Translations under genes and position numbers: made by a program
Shown: positions 21,580 to 33,542 of the stretch, piece by piece
Position numbering within the stretch: the first letter of the stretch is position 1
How the letters are laid out: each line of letters starts with the position of its first letter
Notes under the pieces: model-generated
What the model saw: the letters and a program-made list of their open reading frames with translations, nothing else
What the model was told of the DNA's origin: nothing
Databases searched by the model: none
NCBI GenBank assembly: GCA_973895155.1
Contig: OZ316891.1
Coordinates: forward strand, 24,614,001 to 24,678,000
Origin: Marsupella aquatica
Taxonomy: Eukaryota; Marchantiophyta
Length of the DNA: 64,000 bases
Direction: 5' to 3'

Positions 21580-22552
21580 TTTGACATGGGTACATTTAGT
21601 TCCGTGTCGGTAATCACACATCAAAATGTGGTAATATACCGAGAGTGTGCATAACTAAAACAGGCTTCTGCGCTATCACACCTGTCTCCTAGGACTCAAT
21701 TTGATTGGGTATCCTCCTTTTACCTTGGGGGTAAGGGTTTCATACATTATACCCTTATCAGGTTCAGCTCTCTCATGCCTGCACAATAAATCGAGCCAAG
21801 AACACTTAATAATGTCAAAATTGAAACCATGGAATTTATACTTGGGTGGTAAGTTGCAAGGGTTTTTCACATATTACTACTAATTAGCAAACAGAAGTCA
21901 AGCTAGAGTTGGGTCTAGGCTTCTAGAGTGAAACCTCTAGACTCTAACTCTAGGGCCCCACCAAATGTATGCTTATGGAGAGCAGAATTGAGAATCTAAT
22001 GTATGGTACATCAAAATGGATCATGCATGTTGATTTTTGTTATCATTCTATTGCCATTCAAAGAATGAGCATTCAGGCTCGTCATTCAATTCAAAAGACA
22101 GACATGTTGTGCAGTCTCATTGGTAGAGAGTATCCTGAGTTAGGTTCCTCATTTCTTTGAGGGCTAGCTATAGTCCCCAAGGGTTCACAGGCCATGCCCC
22201 CCTAGAGTAAGCAGGCAAGTGAATATTGAGAAACATATGCTGGGGACTAGATCCTGACACGAACACAAAGATTTAAATCAGGGAATCCCGAGCCAGGTTT
22301 GGAGCCAGCTTTGTGAGGGGCTTGTGTCGCATAACCTTTAATGAAAATACAAACTAAGGTCACAAGAAAGGTTAGAGGACATGGATGGATGCAAATCAAT
22401 CTCAAGTTCTAGATGTCATTCGGCAAGTCTGTCGACTCCCTTCGCTCGAATTCTTCAGACTGGGCTGGATAAGAGGCTCCATTCCAAAGGCAAATGCACG
22501 GACTAGCTGTACCAAACTCTGTCAAATTAAGGTCAAGTATATGGGTACTTAC
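21580..22552. other. Spacer; may hold the last P450 exon
   Basis: No clear gene. The last ~25 residues expected of the leftward P450 should be encoded here after the donor at 22552. I could not choose between weak acceptors near 22523 and 22463. Confidence 0.4.
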
Positions 22553-25500
22553 ATGTAAGTCGTAGTGAGATGATGAACGCAGATGCACGAAATCAGCTTG
22601 GCCATTTCAATCCCCGGACAAATATGAGGCCCAGAACTGAATGGCATGTAACTGTATGGTTTCGGAGTCACCTGCAGAAGTTTCCCAAATCGAAAGAGGT
22701 CGATCAATTCTACTGAGTGAAAGTCTTCAGGCCGGTCAGGTACACCAACTCATTGAGGAAAACAAATTAAATCTGTGATCGTTTAGTTGTCAGTAACATC
22801 ATATCTTTCAATCAAAACCTGACTGAGGACGAAGGTAGTAGTACAGTACTCACATCGAACCGATCGGGGTTGAAACTAACATCGGGATAATTGCCAGGAT
22901 CCGTGTGAATGAAATTAGTCAACGGGGTCACGCTCCAGCCCTTTGGTATTAGATGACCTGCATGAATCAATAGACTTTTATGATCTTAATATGTGAACGT
23001 GGCACGAGTTTCTTCTCGAACGTATAATTTCATGACTCGCTCATAGAGCTACTACATGTTTTTGTCGAAGAATCAGCTTATATTTCTTGAGAAGCGTGTG
23101 CTGGCAAAGGCCTTTAGAGCTTGATTAATCTGAACGTACCTACATTGAATCCGAACCTAGATATGCATGAAGCTGACAAATTTTGCTGGCTGGGTGCGTG
23201 GGAACTCAAACGCTATGCATTAGCAATTAATCCCATTCAAGAACAACACGCGTAGCTTGCAATAGTAGGATCAGTCACCTTCAAGCTCAAATCACTCACC
23301 CTCAAACTTAACGTCTTCGGTTGCCTCCTTAAAAAGAACAGGGAGGAGTGTAGTGGTTCTGTGGACTTCGTTGAAGAACTGCATCCGGTAGTTCAGAAGT
23401 AATTATTTAAGTATGCCAATCGCTTGAACTTTCTAGAGTTCTGGTCAACTATGCATCTAATTCTATGTAGGATTGTAGCGGAATTTACCTGCCTACCATG
23501 CGCAAGCATGGACCCGGTCTCTAGATAGCTTCATATTCGACCAAAGCCCAGTATAATGGCAATCCACTTCGTTTATAACTTCTAACACCCGCAAGCATGG
23601 ACCCGGTTTCTAAATAGCTTCATATTCGACCAATGGCAATCCACTTCGTTTATGACTTCATATTAGACTAGTGTTCATTATATTTTCAGTACACTAGGGA
23701 ATCAACTTTGTTTGGTTGTCCAGGGATAATCATGCATGTTACCTTACGAGTGTAAACCATTTTTCTCATATCGTCCCAAGTAAGCCTGGGCCCTTCTACG
23801 GAAGGGTCCTTGTTTTTGAGAATCTGTTGGTGCTCAGCCTGCTCACATAGTATGAGGGTTAGTATTGTAGAAGATCTGAGAAGAATAGAAGAGATAAAAG
23901 CTGAGAACGACATTGTGCTATAATATTTCAACAAAATACCATTTATGACGTTCAAATATTCTACTGCCATTTCAAGCTCCAGACCTCTAGATATCCAGGC
24001 CATGCCAGATTCAAACCGAGAAGCAAAGCATGCTCCGTACCTGGCAACGGCGAAAGACCTCCGGATAGTCAATCAGATACTTAAGGATCCATACAAGAGT
24101 CGTCGTGGTAGTGTCAGAAGCAGCGAAGTTTATCAAAAACATGTTCTCGGCAAGCGTGAAATCATCGAGATGCTTCAGCTCTTCTAGCCCTTCAGGGTCA
24201 TCCCGAGCTGCCAGTAGAGCTCCGAAGAAAACGCCCTCGAAAGTCTTCTGGCCCTTCGTCGACTCAATCAGAGTTTGGAAGTATGCTACCAAATTTGCCC
24301 GTGCCTGATGAAGACAACAACCAATCAATCAAATGAGGTGTTGAGGACAACACAAATGCACAGATTCGTTCCCGTCCAAAATTATCATTCTCGACCTCGC
24401 TTTCGAATACTCCGGGAATGATTTCAGATTTGACAAAGTCTTCGTTGTTGAAATCTATCTACCTGTATCTGACTTAGCCTTCAGTTGGCCGAGCAGTGTT
24501 CAAGAGCCTCCGGCAAGATCTCAACTTCAAGTCCAAACTTAGCCTCCGGCAGGATTCAATTCCAAGTCCAAACTGCTGGCCAAGCATCCGACAGTTTTCG
24601 TACCTTCATGCCTGTGCTAAACGTCGTTCCTGGAAGATTCACTGGCATTGCTGTCAATGTCCGCGAGGCCTTATTAAAGTCTTCCAAATTCTTCCTTCCT
24701 TGTGGTGAGCTACTACTGTTCCTATCTCCGAATAGGACCCAGTTGGCAGCATCCCACGTAAGCTGCCAGTTGACATAAACGTCACATCAGTGCCAAAGTG
24801 AAATTTCAAGAATCTTAAGAGAATAAAATTAAGACGGGAGAGTTAATTTGAAGAATACCGCAGACGAATTGAACAAGAAGAGAAATCGCACAGAAGTACT
24901 AAGCACTCGAAAAAGAAAACGAATGCGCTGAAGAATTATAACGAAAATGAATTGAACAGAGTGATTAAAGAAAGAAAGCTCTAGTAAGGATTGAAAATGA
25001 ACGGCCCACTTTTTGCACTGCACCACGTGCAACAACAGTCCCAGCGCGCACCCACGAGGCCATGTGTTCGAGAAGAATGCTCTCAAAACTATGGACCTGA
25101 TCCCGGAGACCTTCTGGACCAACAGATTTCAGGATCAACTTCTTGACAGACATATGCCGTGGACCCTCCTGGAGCATAAACGTCTCGGGTCCAATGCTTC
25201 GCTTGAAGCTTTCGGGGTATGCCCGTTTGAAGAGGTGAGGGTTCGTATTGACGAATTTGACGAAATCCGGAGTTGTTCCACATATCGTTGGCCGTAGAAA
25301 TACGTTCGTTTTAAACGTATTTCCATACCTGCATTCATCAAGTCACAACTTTCAGCCAAGTGCTGAAGATGTTCTAAACATCCCCACTTGCTACCAGTTC
25401 CTTTGTAATTTGCAATTGAATCGCTGCCCCCCAATAGTCTGACATCAACCCGAGCTGTTGACCATTCGAAGCCGTGGCGCTTAGATATTTCAGACTAGTC

Positions 25501-26148
25501 CACTTAAATATGTCAGACTAGTCTTTGAACGGGGGACATGCATCCTCCTACATAGGGACATTGCCCACCAAAATTTCTTCCTTCACTTTCGCTAGTGAAC
25601 TGGACGCATTTCTCCCGACTGGGAGAGAGTGAGTGACAAGCTAGAAAGCGAGATGACAAGCCACAAAGCAAGATGCCGAAGGGACATATTGCAGGAATGA
25701 TTGAGTTGCTAGCTAGCTTGCCCTTGTCTAAGTGCCCACGTACCATTTTAGGCAAGGAGAGATCCATAATGATAATGATGGGACATCATTGAGCAGGCGC
25801 CAAGCCAAAATCATTACATGAACAAGAGATCTACCTGCAGAAGCCAATTCAAGACCATGACTGTTCAATTCATGAATAAGAGATTAATTACCTGCTGACG
25901 CGAGAATAAGCAAATTCTTTTGGATCACGGAGCAAGTCGAATGATTCCCCAACGATAGGCCAGCCCAGCGAGCCTTTGGGCAGCACGGCATCGGTCCTTC
26001 GCAATGAGTACAGAGTGTACGATCGCTGCGCCCACAGCAGAATAGCCCCGCCCAGCACCACGGCCAGCACTATCGATAATGATGTCGACAGCCCTGAGTC
26101 CCCCATCTCTGCGTATCTCCAAAATGTGGACAGCACCGACTCCCCCAT
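22553..26148 (-). CDS. Cytochrome P450, CYP85-clan-like, at least eight exons
   Basis: Exons read by eye with GT-AG borders and consistent phase: 26148-25892, 25328-25010, 24762-24604, 24304-24041, 23838-23743, 23378-23300, 22957-22854, 22671-22553, about 466 residues; the last exon is unplaced. It is a haem monooxygenase, anchored in the ER membrane by the N-terminal hydrophobic helix (about residues 20-42), followed by the proline hinge LPKGSLGWPIVGES. Key motifs are all present: I-helix NFAASDTTTTT, K-helix ExxR as NEVHR, PERF-type FNPDRF, and haem loop FSSGPHICPG with the Cys ligand. The usual haem-loop Arg is His, as also occurs in some CYP85-clan families such as CYP707A. Its substrate is unknown. 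A terpene synthase gene lies upstream on the same strand, 4.4 kb away, so a terpenoid substrate is possible. No stop or frameshift is seen. Confidence 0.85.
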
Positions 26149-29100
26149 CGCTGTGACTGTCTCAAGCTTGAGAACTTAGACTCGCCACAGGTGCTGGACT
26201 AAGTCAGTGAGATGTGTGTGCAATTTTTAAATCCACAGTTCTTGTAGCTTGAATGTACTCTGGAAGCACAATCCTTGAAACAGAATTCTCGTGTGCTCTT
26301 CTTCAGATGTGAATTGTTTTCAGTGTTTTATCTCCCACCGACGTCGCAGGACCCAGAGCTCTCTGGTGTCACACCGAAGAAGAAAAAGCCGCTAACACCT
26401 TACCTAAGCCCCTTTGTCATTGGTCACCCACGCATCCACAATCGCACTATTTGACTAACCTTCATGCTGGTCGCATAATTGCACCGGTCATTACCAACCC
26501 ATAATCAAACGCAACAATTGCATTGACATTATGTTGTCGATTCCGCCAGACCTCGTTTGTCGGTACTCATTTGTAAGAAAATGATGCTCCCTTGGACCCT
26601 GATTTGTAAGAAAACGAGGTTCCCTTGGACCTAAAGGTTGGTCTTTTGAAACCACATGGAACACGTTTCTAATTGTAATAACTTCATGCTCATAAATTCA
26701 ATATTTTTTTGTTTTGAGCATGTGCTAGAGGGGTAGGTAAGCTACAATTCCATGAAAGTGACCTTGAATTTTTGGTTTGGTTGAAGTATTCATCATTGAA
26801 TGCCAAGGGGTAAATTATATTATATTAATTTTCATTGTGTTAATATGAAATATTAGGGCTTATGTTTTGTTTTGTCTCCTCCTTCTCTAGTTGCCCTTGC
26901 AGATGAAAACTAAAAATAATTTTAAGATTTATAATCATCAAGATACAAGCCCAAAATTCCCAGGGACCACCAAAATGTGGCCCATGGGAGCACTATGTCT
27001 AACATGGTGGTCCATCCAGGCTTCACTTTCGATTTGCATTCATTGTAACCATTATTCTGTAGGTAAGAATTTAAAGTCATTGTTTTGTGCATAATTGACA
27101 TCATGAGCTAGCCAGGAATGATGGAATGACATCAATAGGAATGATTACTCATGGTTCTTTCCGTTTGCAAATTTTGGGCAAATTTTGGTGGGACCTAGAG
27201 TCACTGTCTAGAGGTCTCACTGTAGAAGCCTGGGCCTCAACTCTAGCTTATGTTGACAATTTATTAGTAAGATTTTCCAGTCATGTTATAGTTGCCTCTC
27301 ATCACGTACTATGTTCCTTAAATAACTTTGTACATTTGGGCACTTACATACACACTTTTGGACATAAGAATTGTATATTCGGGTGAAGAAAAATGAACAT
27401 TTGTGTTGCATAAAATGTAGGTTTGGGCCTAGAAATTTGTAAATTTTGGCAAAGAAAATATTAATTTGGATAATTTGGTCTCATGGCACTCACTCAGAGG
27501 CTTTACACCGTGCTAGGAAACAGGAAACAGATTTACTGTTATGAGCAAAACTTTACTGTTACGAACAAAAATAAAATATAAAAAATGTCTCAATAAAAAC
27601 TTAAATTTTTCAAAATATTTTAAAAAACGATCATTTTTGACTAGCGCCAGGCGCTACTATTACTAGTAGTAGTAGTAGCCTAGGCGCTACTATTACTACT
27701 AGTAATAGTAGTAATAGGGGCGCTAGTAAAAAAATGTCAAAAATACAAACCAAAAAAAATTAAAAAATTCCAAAAAAACAATTCTCAAAAAATTCTCATC
27801 CATTTGCTCTTTATTGTTTGCTATTTCCCTTTTCCTGTTTCCTAGCATGGTGATTATACCCCTCACTCACCTGGCCAGTGAAAGGATGTTTGAAATACCA
27901 CATTGAACTTACATTCAAAGTGGGGCTTTTAGGCTCAAACATTTCAGTTTTGAACTAGAGCCACATTTCAGCTTTGAACTACATTCAGGATTAGTGTTTC
28001 AACAAATGACTCACATTCCAAATTTAAGAGTCAAGTTTTAACTCACATAAATCATTCGCAAGGTAACACCCCAATTCTCTGTTGCAATAGAGATCCCCAA
28101 AACGGGATTGTCATTGCCTTAGTATTATACTGCAACAAACAGGTAGGAACTAGTTGTTGGTTGCCGTTTAGGATGATTTTTTGGTTGGTGTTGTCGTCGG
28201 TAGTCTAAACAACAATCAAATGCTTCAACTTCCACTTTCAGTCGCTCCACATACAGTTCAAGTACTACAGGAGTCATTCCTGAAACAGATTTTGTGACAG
28301 AAAGAGAGCGCGATGTCCTCCTCGGTAGTTCAGAGCGACCGCATTCAGATCGATATACTCACATTCACAGTCCCTCCATTGATTTTTCATACTCTTGGGT
28401 TCATTGGAGGCTTGAGACGCCCTTGACGAAGGTTTTTTTTAAACATTCATTTTCAGACAGTGTTGTAGACTCTCTGCCTAACTACATTCGATTTGTCCCT
28501 CCCTCAGTACACTTCAGAATTCCCCCAGATTCTGCATTCAAGTTGAAAAGCCAAGTCTTTGTCCGACCCTTACTGTCCTCCTTCGGGGTCTATATATACT
28601 GAGGCTCCCGAGAATAGCTACTCCTTGCATACAGCATCCTAGTTAATCAGATTATAGAATAATTAAGGACCATGTCATCAGCGTCACAGTTGGGTTAGTT
28701 CTACATAGCAGCGTGACTGTGCTTTTGGGGGGTTTGGTATGGAATGAAGAGAGAAGGGTGGGGTACTCTGCTTGGAGAACTCTATACACAGTTTGGGAAC
28801 TCTATACACAGTTTGGGTTCGATTTCCCACTATAGGCTTTGATCCCATTACCTTAAATAGAACTATGGCAACAACTCAGATTCATTAAAAGTGTGCATAG
28901 CTAAAGCATGGCAGGATCAGATTCAAAGTAGTGTGCATACCAGCTATAGCATCTGCAAAATATTTTGGCTGAGTTGCATGTTATTCAATAAAGAGTGCAA
29001 TCTGCTGTCCTAGAGAACATGTTTTGGCTACGAGTTGTGGCAGTGTGCAAGTTTTGAGCCTTCTTTCACTACTGTTTTGCAACTGATGGCTTGGAATTTT

Positions 29101-30586
29101 TTTAGACATTGCTAATCCTTGGCCAAAATATAAACTTTAATACTTTCAAAAGGGGAAATATGTTCAGCATCCAGAAGATCTAATTTTTTTGACTAATGGG
29201 ATGTGGAAACCATTCTTATCACATTTTTGGGAGAAATGTCTATTGCAAAACCTCATTAAAAACTTAATTTGTCTAAAAACAATTTGACAGAGAAAATTGT
29301 AAAATTTGTGGTTTGCCATTTAGCATTGTTGGAAAAATAGCAATGTCGGAACAATGTCTAATATCTGTTCTCCTATTTTTGTTACTTTTTCATTTCAAAA
29401 ATAATGCATACATTGCAAAGTCAGTGTTTATATCAGAATGTTCACAACATTCTTAAATTTGCATCACAAAATCAGTTGATGTTCATAAGCACCCTGAAAT
29501 TTTTTGTTAGTCAGGTATAAAATAGGATTAATTATAATTCAAAAAGTAAGTGAATTGGTTACAAGTCAGATTGAGGTTTAAATTTTGCCCTTACTCTTTG
29601 TTATTTGACATGTTATTTTTTAATTTTCTCAAGCTTTTACCATTCCTGGGTCTAACCATTTTTTGGGTGTTGCAACATACACAAACAGCCATGCGTAATT
29701 GTTGCCATAAACGTCATCATTTGTGCTTGTGACAAAAACTGCTGAAATGGTGCAACCGTAGGCCAGGAATTTGGAATGGACTTATCATGGGGGTCCATAA
29801 AGCTAATTAGCTCAAATACCAGTGCTTACAAAGAGGAATTCGCAGGGCTCCCTGCACCCACCTGGATTCCTCTTCATGTCTCTTCTCACAAGCATAGTCT
29901 AAATATCAACCAAAAAATGACATGCGGTTCACTTGCCTGAGTAGGTCATGACCGGTAGACTTTGATCGCAAATTATACTATAGATAGAAAATGAACACCA
30001 AGTTTTGATGCATAGTCTTCTCCAGTATGACTGCTCTGATCTGTTTGGCATCTCAGAATATCTTTGGAAGGATAGGCCTTAAATAGGAATGGAACATAGC
30101 TACTTTCCATTGACTGAAATGTTGAGCTACAAACTTTTGCCAGAAAACAGCAAAATTCTGTTACATGTTACCCAAAGTGTTCACTCTCTCAGATTCAGGA
30201 AAACCGTGTCTATTCATCACTATGAATGGTGCAGACACTGGAAAGTGTAGCTTCCTTGTGCAAGGCACACACGTGCATGTGCAGACGAACAATGATGAAG
30301 CTATTGAGCTTTTATTTAAAAATGACTTTGAAATGAATGAAAACAATACAAGCACATAGAGCCCCCTGGTCGCTATGTTCTCTCGAAGAACCTCGTTCTA
30401 GGAGGCAAAGCTAATTAAAACCTGCCCAGTGAGAGATTCTTCAGCAATTTTGGCCTGATCTATAAGCTACGAGTTCAGTTCTATTTAGTGAATACTTTAG
30501 ATAGTAGACACTATTTAGCCAACACTTACAATTAATCATGTCTTACAGGGGGTGGGGGTCTATGCTAACGTAGAGTTTTATGGGCT
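26149..30586. other. Intergenic region between P450 and terpene synthase
   Basis: About 4.4 kb, mostly AT-rich. Several short open frames (for example 28294-28602 and 30165-30359 on the plus strand) have no recognisable features and I do not call them genes. A TATATATA run lies near 28591. A small foldback is listed separately. The P450 promoter must lie near 26150-26500. Confidence 0.5.
27640..27732. repeat. Small foldback of CTA/TAG trinucleotides with GGCGC ends
   Basis: About 90 bp bounded by CTAGCGCC and GGCGCTAG. It contains runs of TAGTAGTAG and CTACTATTACTA that can pair with each other. It may be a short MITE-like foldback or a replication-slippage product. Confidence 0.5.
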
Positions 30587-31651
30587 TCAGAAATATTCGC
30601 CATGATACCAATCACCCAGGAGCTCCTTGAAGCGGTAGCGGCTTCCACCAAGGTGCCAGCTGATGTATCCCTGGTAATACTGCTGAATTTTTTTCTTCCA
30701 TTCTAGAGAGCCACTCTCTTCAATGATGGCCATGACGCGAATCCGTTGGTCCACCAAGTAGTCTGCTACATCCCTCAGGGCGTCCAGACGGCTCAGCTTT
30801 TTCACCTTGGCATTGATGAGAATAGCGATGGCGGTCTCCCCGTCCTGCACCTCCTTGTAGAACGACAGCACGTCGTTGATGAGGTTGAAGCCTTCGACCA
30901 TCTCCGGCACCAGCGGGTAGAGGTAGTTGTAGTAGAAACGATCGTCCGTCTTCTGCGAGGTATTGCTACCGCTGGTGTCCATGATGACGTAGCTCGCGTA
31001 GGCTTCCGAAATCCCCGACTTATAGCGGAGGAAGTTGCAGAAGAGGCGCATCTCTGGCATGTAGTTTATGGGGTTCTCGTGGTAGTGTACCTCCAACAGG
31101 TTGCCCTGCAGAAAGTCTAAGGTGGATTTCACCAGAATGCTCAGCGTGCGAGGATGTGCCGGGAAGAAGGGATTCTGCTCCGTCCGCAGGTAGTGCATGA
31201 GGTCCATAAGCACCGGGTGCAGATCTCCTCGACCGGGGTAGGCTGCGGCATACCCTTGCGGGTCACACATCTTCATCTGAAACAACGCAAGGTCCTTCAC
31301 GAACACATCCTTAGCTTCGCCGGTGAGGCTCTGCGACAAGTCGTCGATTGTTATCGTCAGAGCCGTGAGGTGCGCGAGAGTCACCTGCACGTCCACGGGG
31401 TGGAGCTTGATGACGAGCCCCGGAAAGCCGGAGCTAACTCTGATCACTTCAGGATCTATGTAGGACCCGCAAAGGGCGGTGACCGCGGCACCGACTTGGA
31501 GGCAGCTATCGGGTCTGCAGGCGTCTGCAGAGTTGTCGAAGCACATTCGGTCCAGGAAGTCCAGGTAGATGGAGCGCAGTTCATCAGTGAAGGGCCCTGC
31601 ATCCGGCTGGCTAACAAGAGAGTTGTGAGTTTCACTTTGAGGAGAAGCCAT
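30587..31651 (-). CDS. Terpene synthase, trichodiene-synthase-like (fungal type)
   Basis: A single-exon gene of 354 residues, the usual length for this family. The start is the ATG at 31651 in a strong plant/Kozak context (GCCATGGC); the frame is open a few codons upstream but without an ATG. Enzymes of this type cyclise farnesyl diphosphate to sesquiterpenes using Mg2+. The first metal-binding motif is DDLSQ (residues 103-107), whose last acidic position is Gln. The second (NSE) motif, NDVLSFYKE (259-267), is complete, and a conserved Arg-Tyr pair follows at 338-339. There is no plastid transit peptide, so it is probably cytosolic. Such fungal-like synthases are known in liverworts and are thought to have come from fungi. 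The product cannot be predicted. No break is seen. Confidence 0.82.
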   Translation of the reverse strand: MASPQSETHNSLVSQPDAGPFTDELRSIYLDFLDRMCFDNSADACRPDSCLQVGAAVTALCGSYIDPEVIRVSSGFPGLVIKLHPVDVQVTLAHLTALTITIDDLSQSLTGEAKDVFVKDLALFQMKMCDPQGYAAAYPGRGDLHPVLMDLMHYLRTEQNPFFPAHPRTLSILVKSTLDFLQGNLLEVHYHENPINYMPEMRLFCNFLRYKSGISEAYASYVIMDTSGSNTSQKTDDRFYYNYLYPLVPEMVEGFNLINDVLSFYKEVQDGETAIAILINAKVKKLSRLDALRDVADYLVDQRIRVMAIIEESGSLEWKKKIQQYYQGYISWHLGGSRYRFKELLGDWYHGEYF

Positions 31652-33542
31652 GGCTACGTACGCACTCACAAGTGCTGGAATCTTGTTGCAAGCTCAAAAA
31701 CCAACGGAGAGCCTGGCAGGCTGGAGATCAAACACAATGAGAACTGGTTGCGAATGACTGGTGGCCGCAACCGAGGGCTTTTCAATTGAGGGACCTTACA
31801 GAACGAGAACAAAAGTTGTCAGGTCACTCATGTTTAGATCTTACTACACTCAGGACATATACCTAACCCACAAGTCCATTTAAAGTGTCTCCTGACAAAA
31901 AAGGTGGTCAGGTCATGAATATAATGACAAAAAAGTGGCCAGGTAATGAATATAATGAAGTCTAAATTTTGGCCAAACTACCGCATGTGCATTTTGTCCT
32001 TTCAAAACATCACCCCCATAGATGAACTAAACTTTGGCCAAAACTACCACATAAGTATTTTGGGGACCCAACTTTGTCCAAAATGAACACAAGTATTTGG
32101 GGGAACCACACCAGCCCAAGTAGGGTTCCGAGAAGTCCGGTGCACAAGTGATCTGATTGGGAGAAGTCCAGTACACAAGTGATCTGATTGGGGCCCTTCC
32201 CCCTTTTTCCTTCCCTTCATTAGGTTGCTTTGCCATTGGGATCATGTTTCCCGGTTCGGCATTTTTTGCCCTTGGGCAGTGTGATATATAGTACACAAGT
32301 GATCTCTCAATTTCATGTGAAGCCCATAAGTGGTCTCTTAATTTCTCTCTTAATTTCATGTAAAGCCAAAGTGGAGTACAAAAGAGATCTCTCAATGTCA
32401 TGTGAAGCCGACAAGTGGTCTCTTAATTTCATGTAAAGCCAAAGTGGAGTACACAAGTGATCTCTCAATTTCATGTGGAGCCCACAAGTGGTCTCTTAAT
32501 TTCATGTAAAGCCAAGGTGGACTGGTCACTTTGATGTGAATGGGTGTTGGGTGTTGCGATTGAAGTAGACTGGTCACTTTGATACGAATGGTTGTTATGA
32601 TGAAATCTAAATGCACCTTGGTTTCTATCACTTGTGGTGCGTCTGCGCTCCCCTTCAGAAGTTTTGGGGCTCGATTGTCATCCAATTTGGTGGCCTACTC
32701 CGACAAGCAAAATCCCGAGCTTCCCGAGCATCAGTCATAATGACAGGCCTCAACAGAACGTCCAGGTACTGGTGATGCGGATCTGGCAGTCCGGGGGAAG
32801 CAACTATTTTTCGTCACCAGCCTGCTCTTCAACCCATGCGGTTTAGACCGATCACAGCATTTTTAGGCCACCAAATTAGAAGAGTCTTCTCTGCGGACAT
32901 TCCCTCACCTCCAACAATTGGAAGTGTTATTGGGGCATTAATACCGACGACTTGGGCAGGGAAAGGTTCATAATTTCAGTTCCTACCCGTGTGTTGATGG
33001 CTACCTTCTCACCAGTCCAGATCGATGTCAACTCTTTTACTTCTGAAGGGTTGGTGGCCCTAGTTGATATTGACAATCCCTTCTCAGCCCGTGGGTGGGT
33101 CCGAGGGTGAGTGCCGCTCGGCATTTTGTTAGTGGCCAAAATTTGTCAAATTCCACCTCCCCCAAAAGTGGCTAGCTTTAGCCACTTTTGGCTAAAATTC
33201 ATTCATATTTTTCTGTCTCATTAGCCAGTGTCCCACCCACAGGCAGACTCAATTAACTAGAATCTAAGTGTCCCACCTAATCACAGGTAGGCCCAATTAA
33301 CTAGAATCTAACGGTCATCCTTAAATCTAGGGAGATTTTAGAGGCCCCATTAGCCAAAATCTAACTGTCATCCTTAAATTTGTCATCCTTAAATCTAGGG
33401 AGATAGGAAAATAATCAAAATATTCTGAGCATCTTCTCTTTCACACACCGAACATTCAGGCAAAAAAGTAAAAACCTTAAGAAATATGCTGGTGCCACTA
33501 GCTGTTATCTTGATTACCGGTAATTCGGCTTCCTGTAGTCTC
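31652..33542. other. Intergenic region upstream of the terpene synthase
   Basis: No gene recognised. It contains the terpene synthase promoter (right of 31651), a local tandem repeat (listed separately) and, towards 33540, the ragged end of a decayed Ty3-type element. Confidence 0.5.
32290..32520. repeat. Tandem repeat, three ~70-85 bp units
   Basis: Three imperfect units containing GTGATCTCTCAATTTCATGT, then AAGTGGTCTCTTAATTTCATG. No function is apparent. Confidence 0.75.

Noticed and set aside
28294-28602. Possible small gene of ~100 residues with a TATATATA run downstream
   Set aside because: The alternative-type start and lack of any motif or splice partner make it indistinguishable from chance.
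31154-31789. Plus-strand open frame opposite the terpene synthase
   Set aside because: The minus strand has a complete synthase with catalytic motifs; this frame has no recognisable features.
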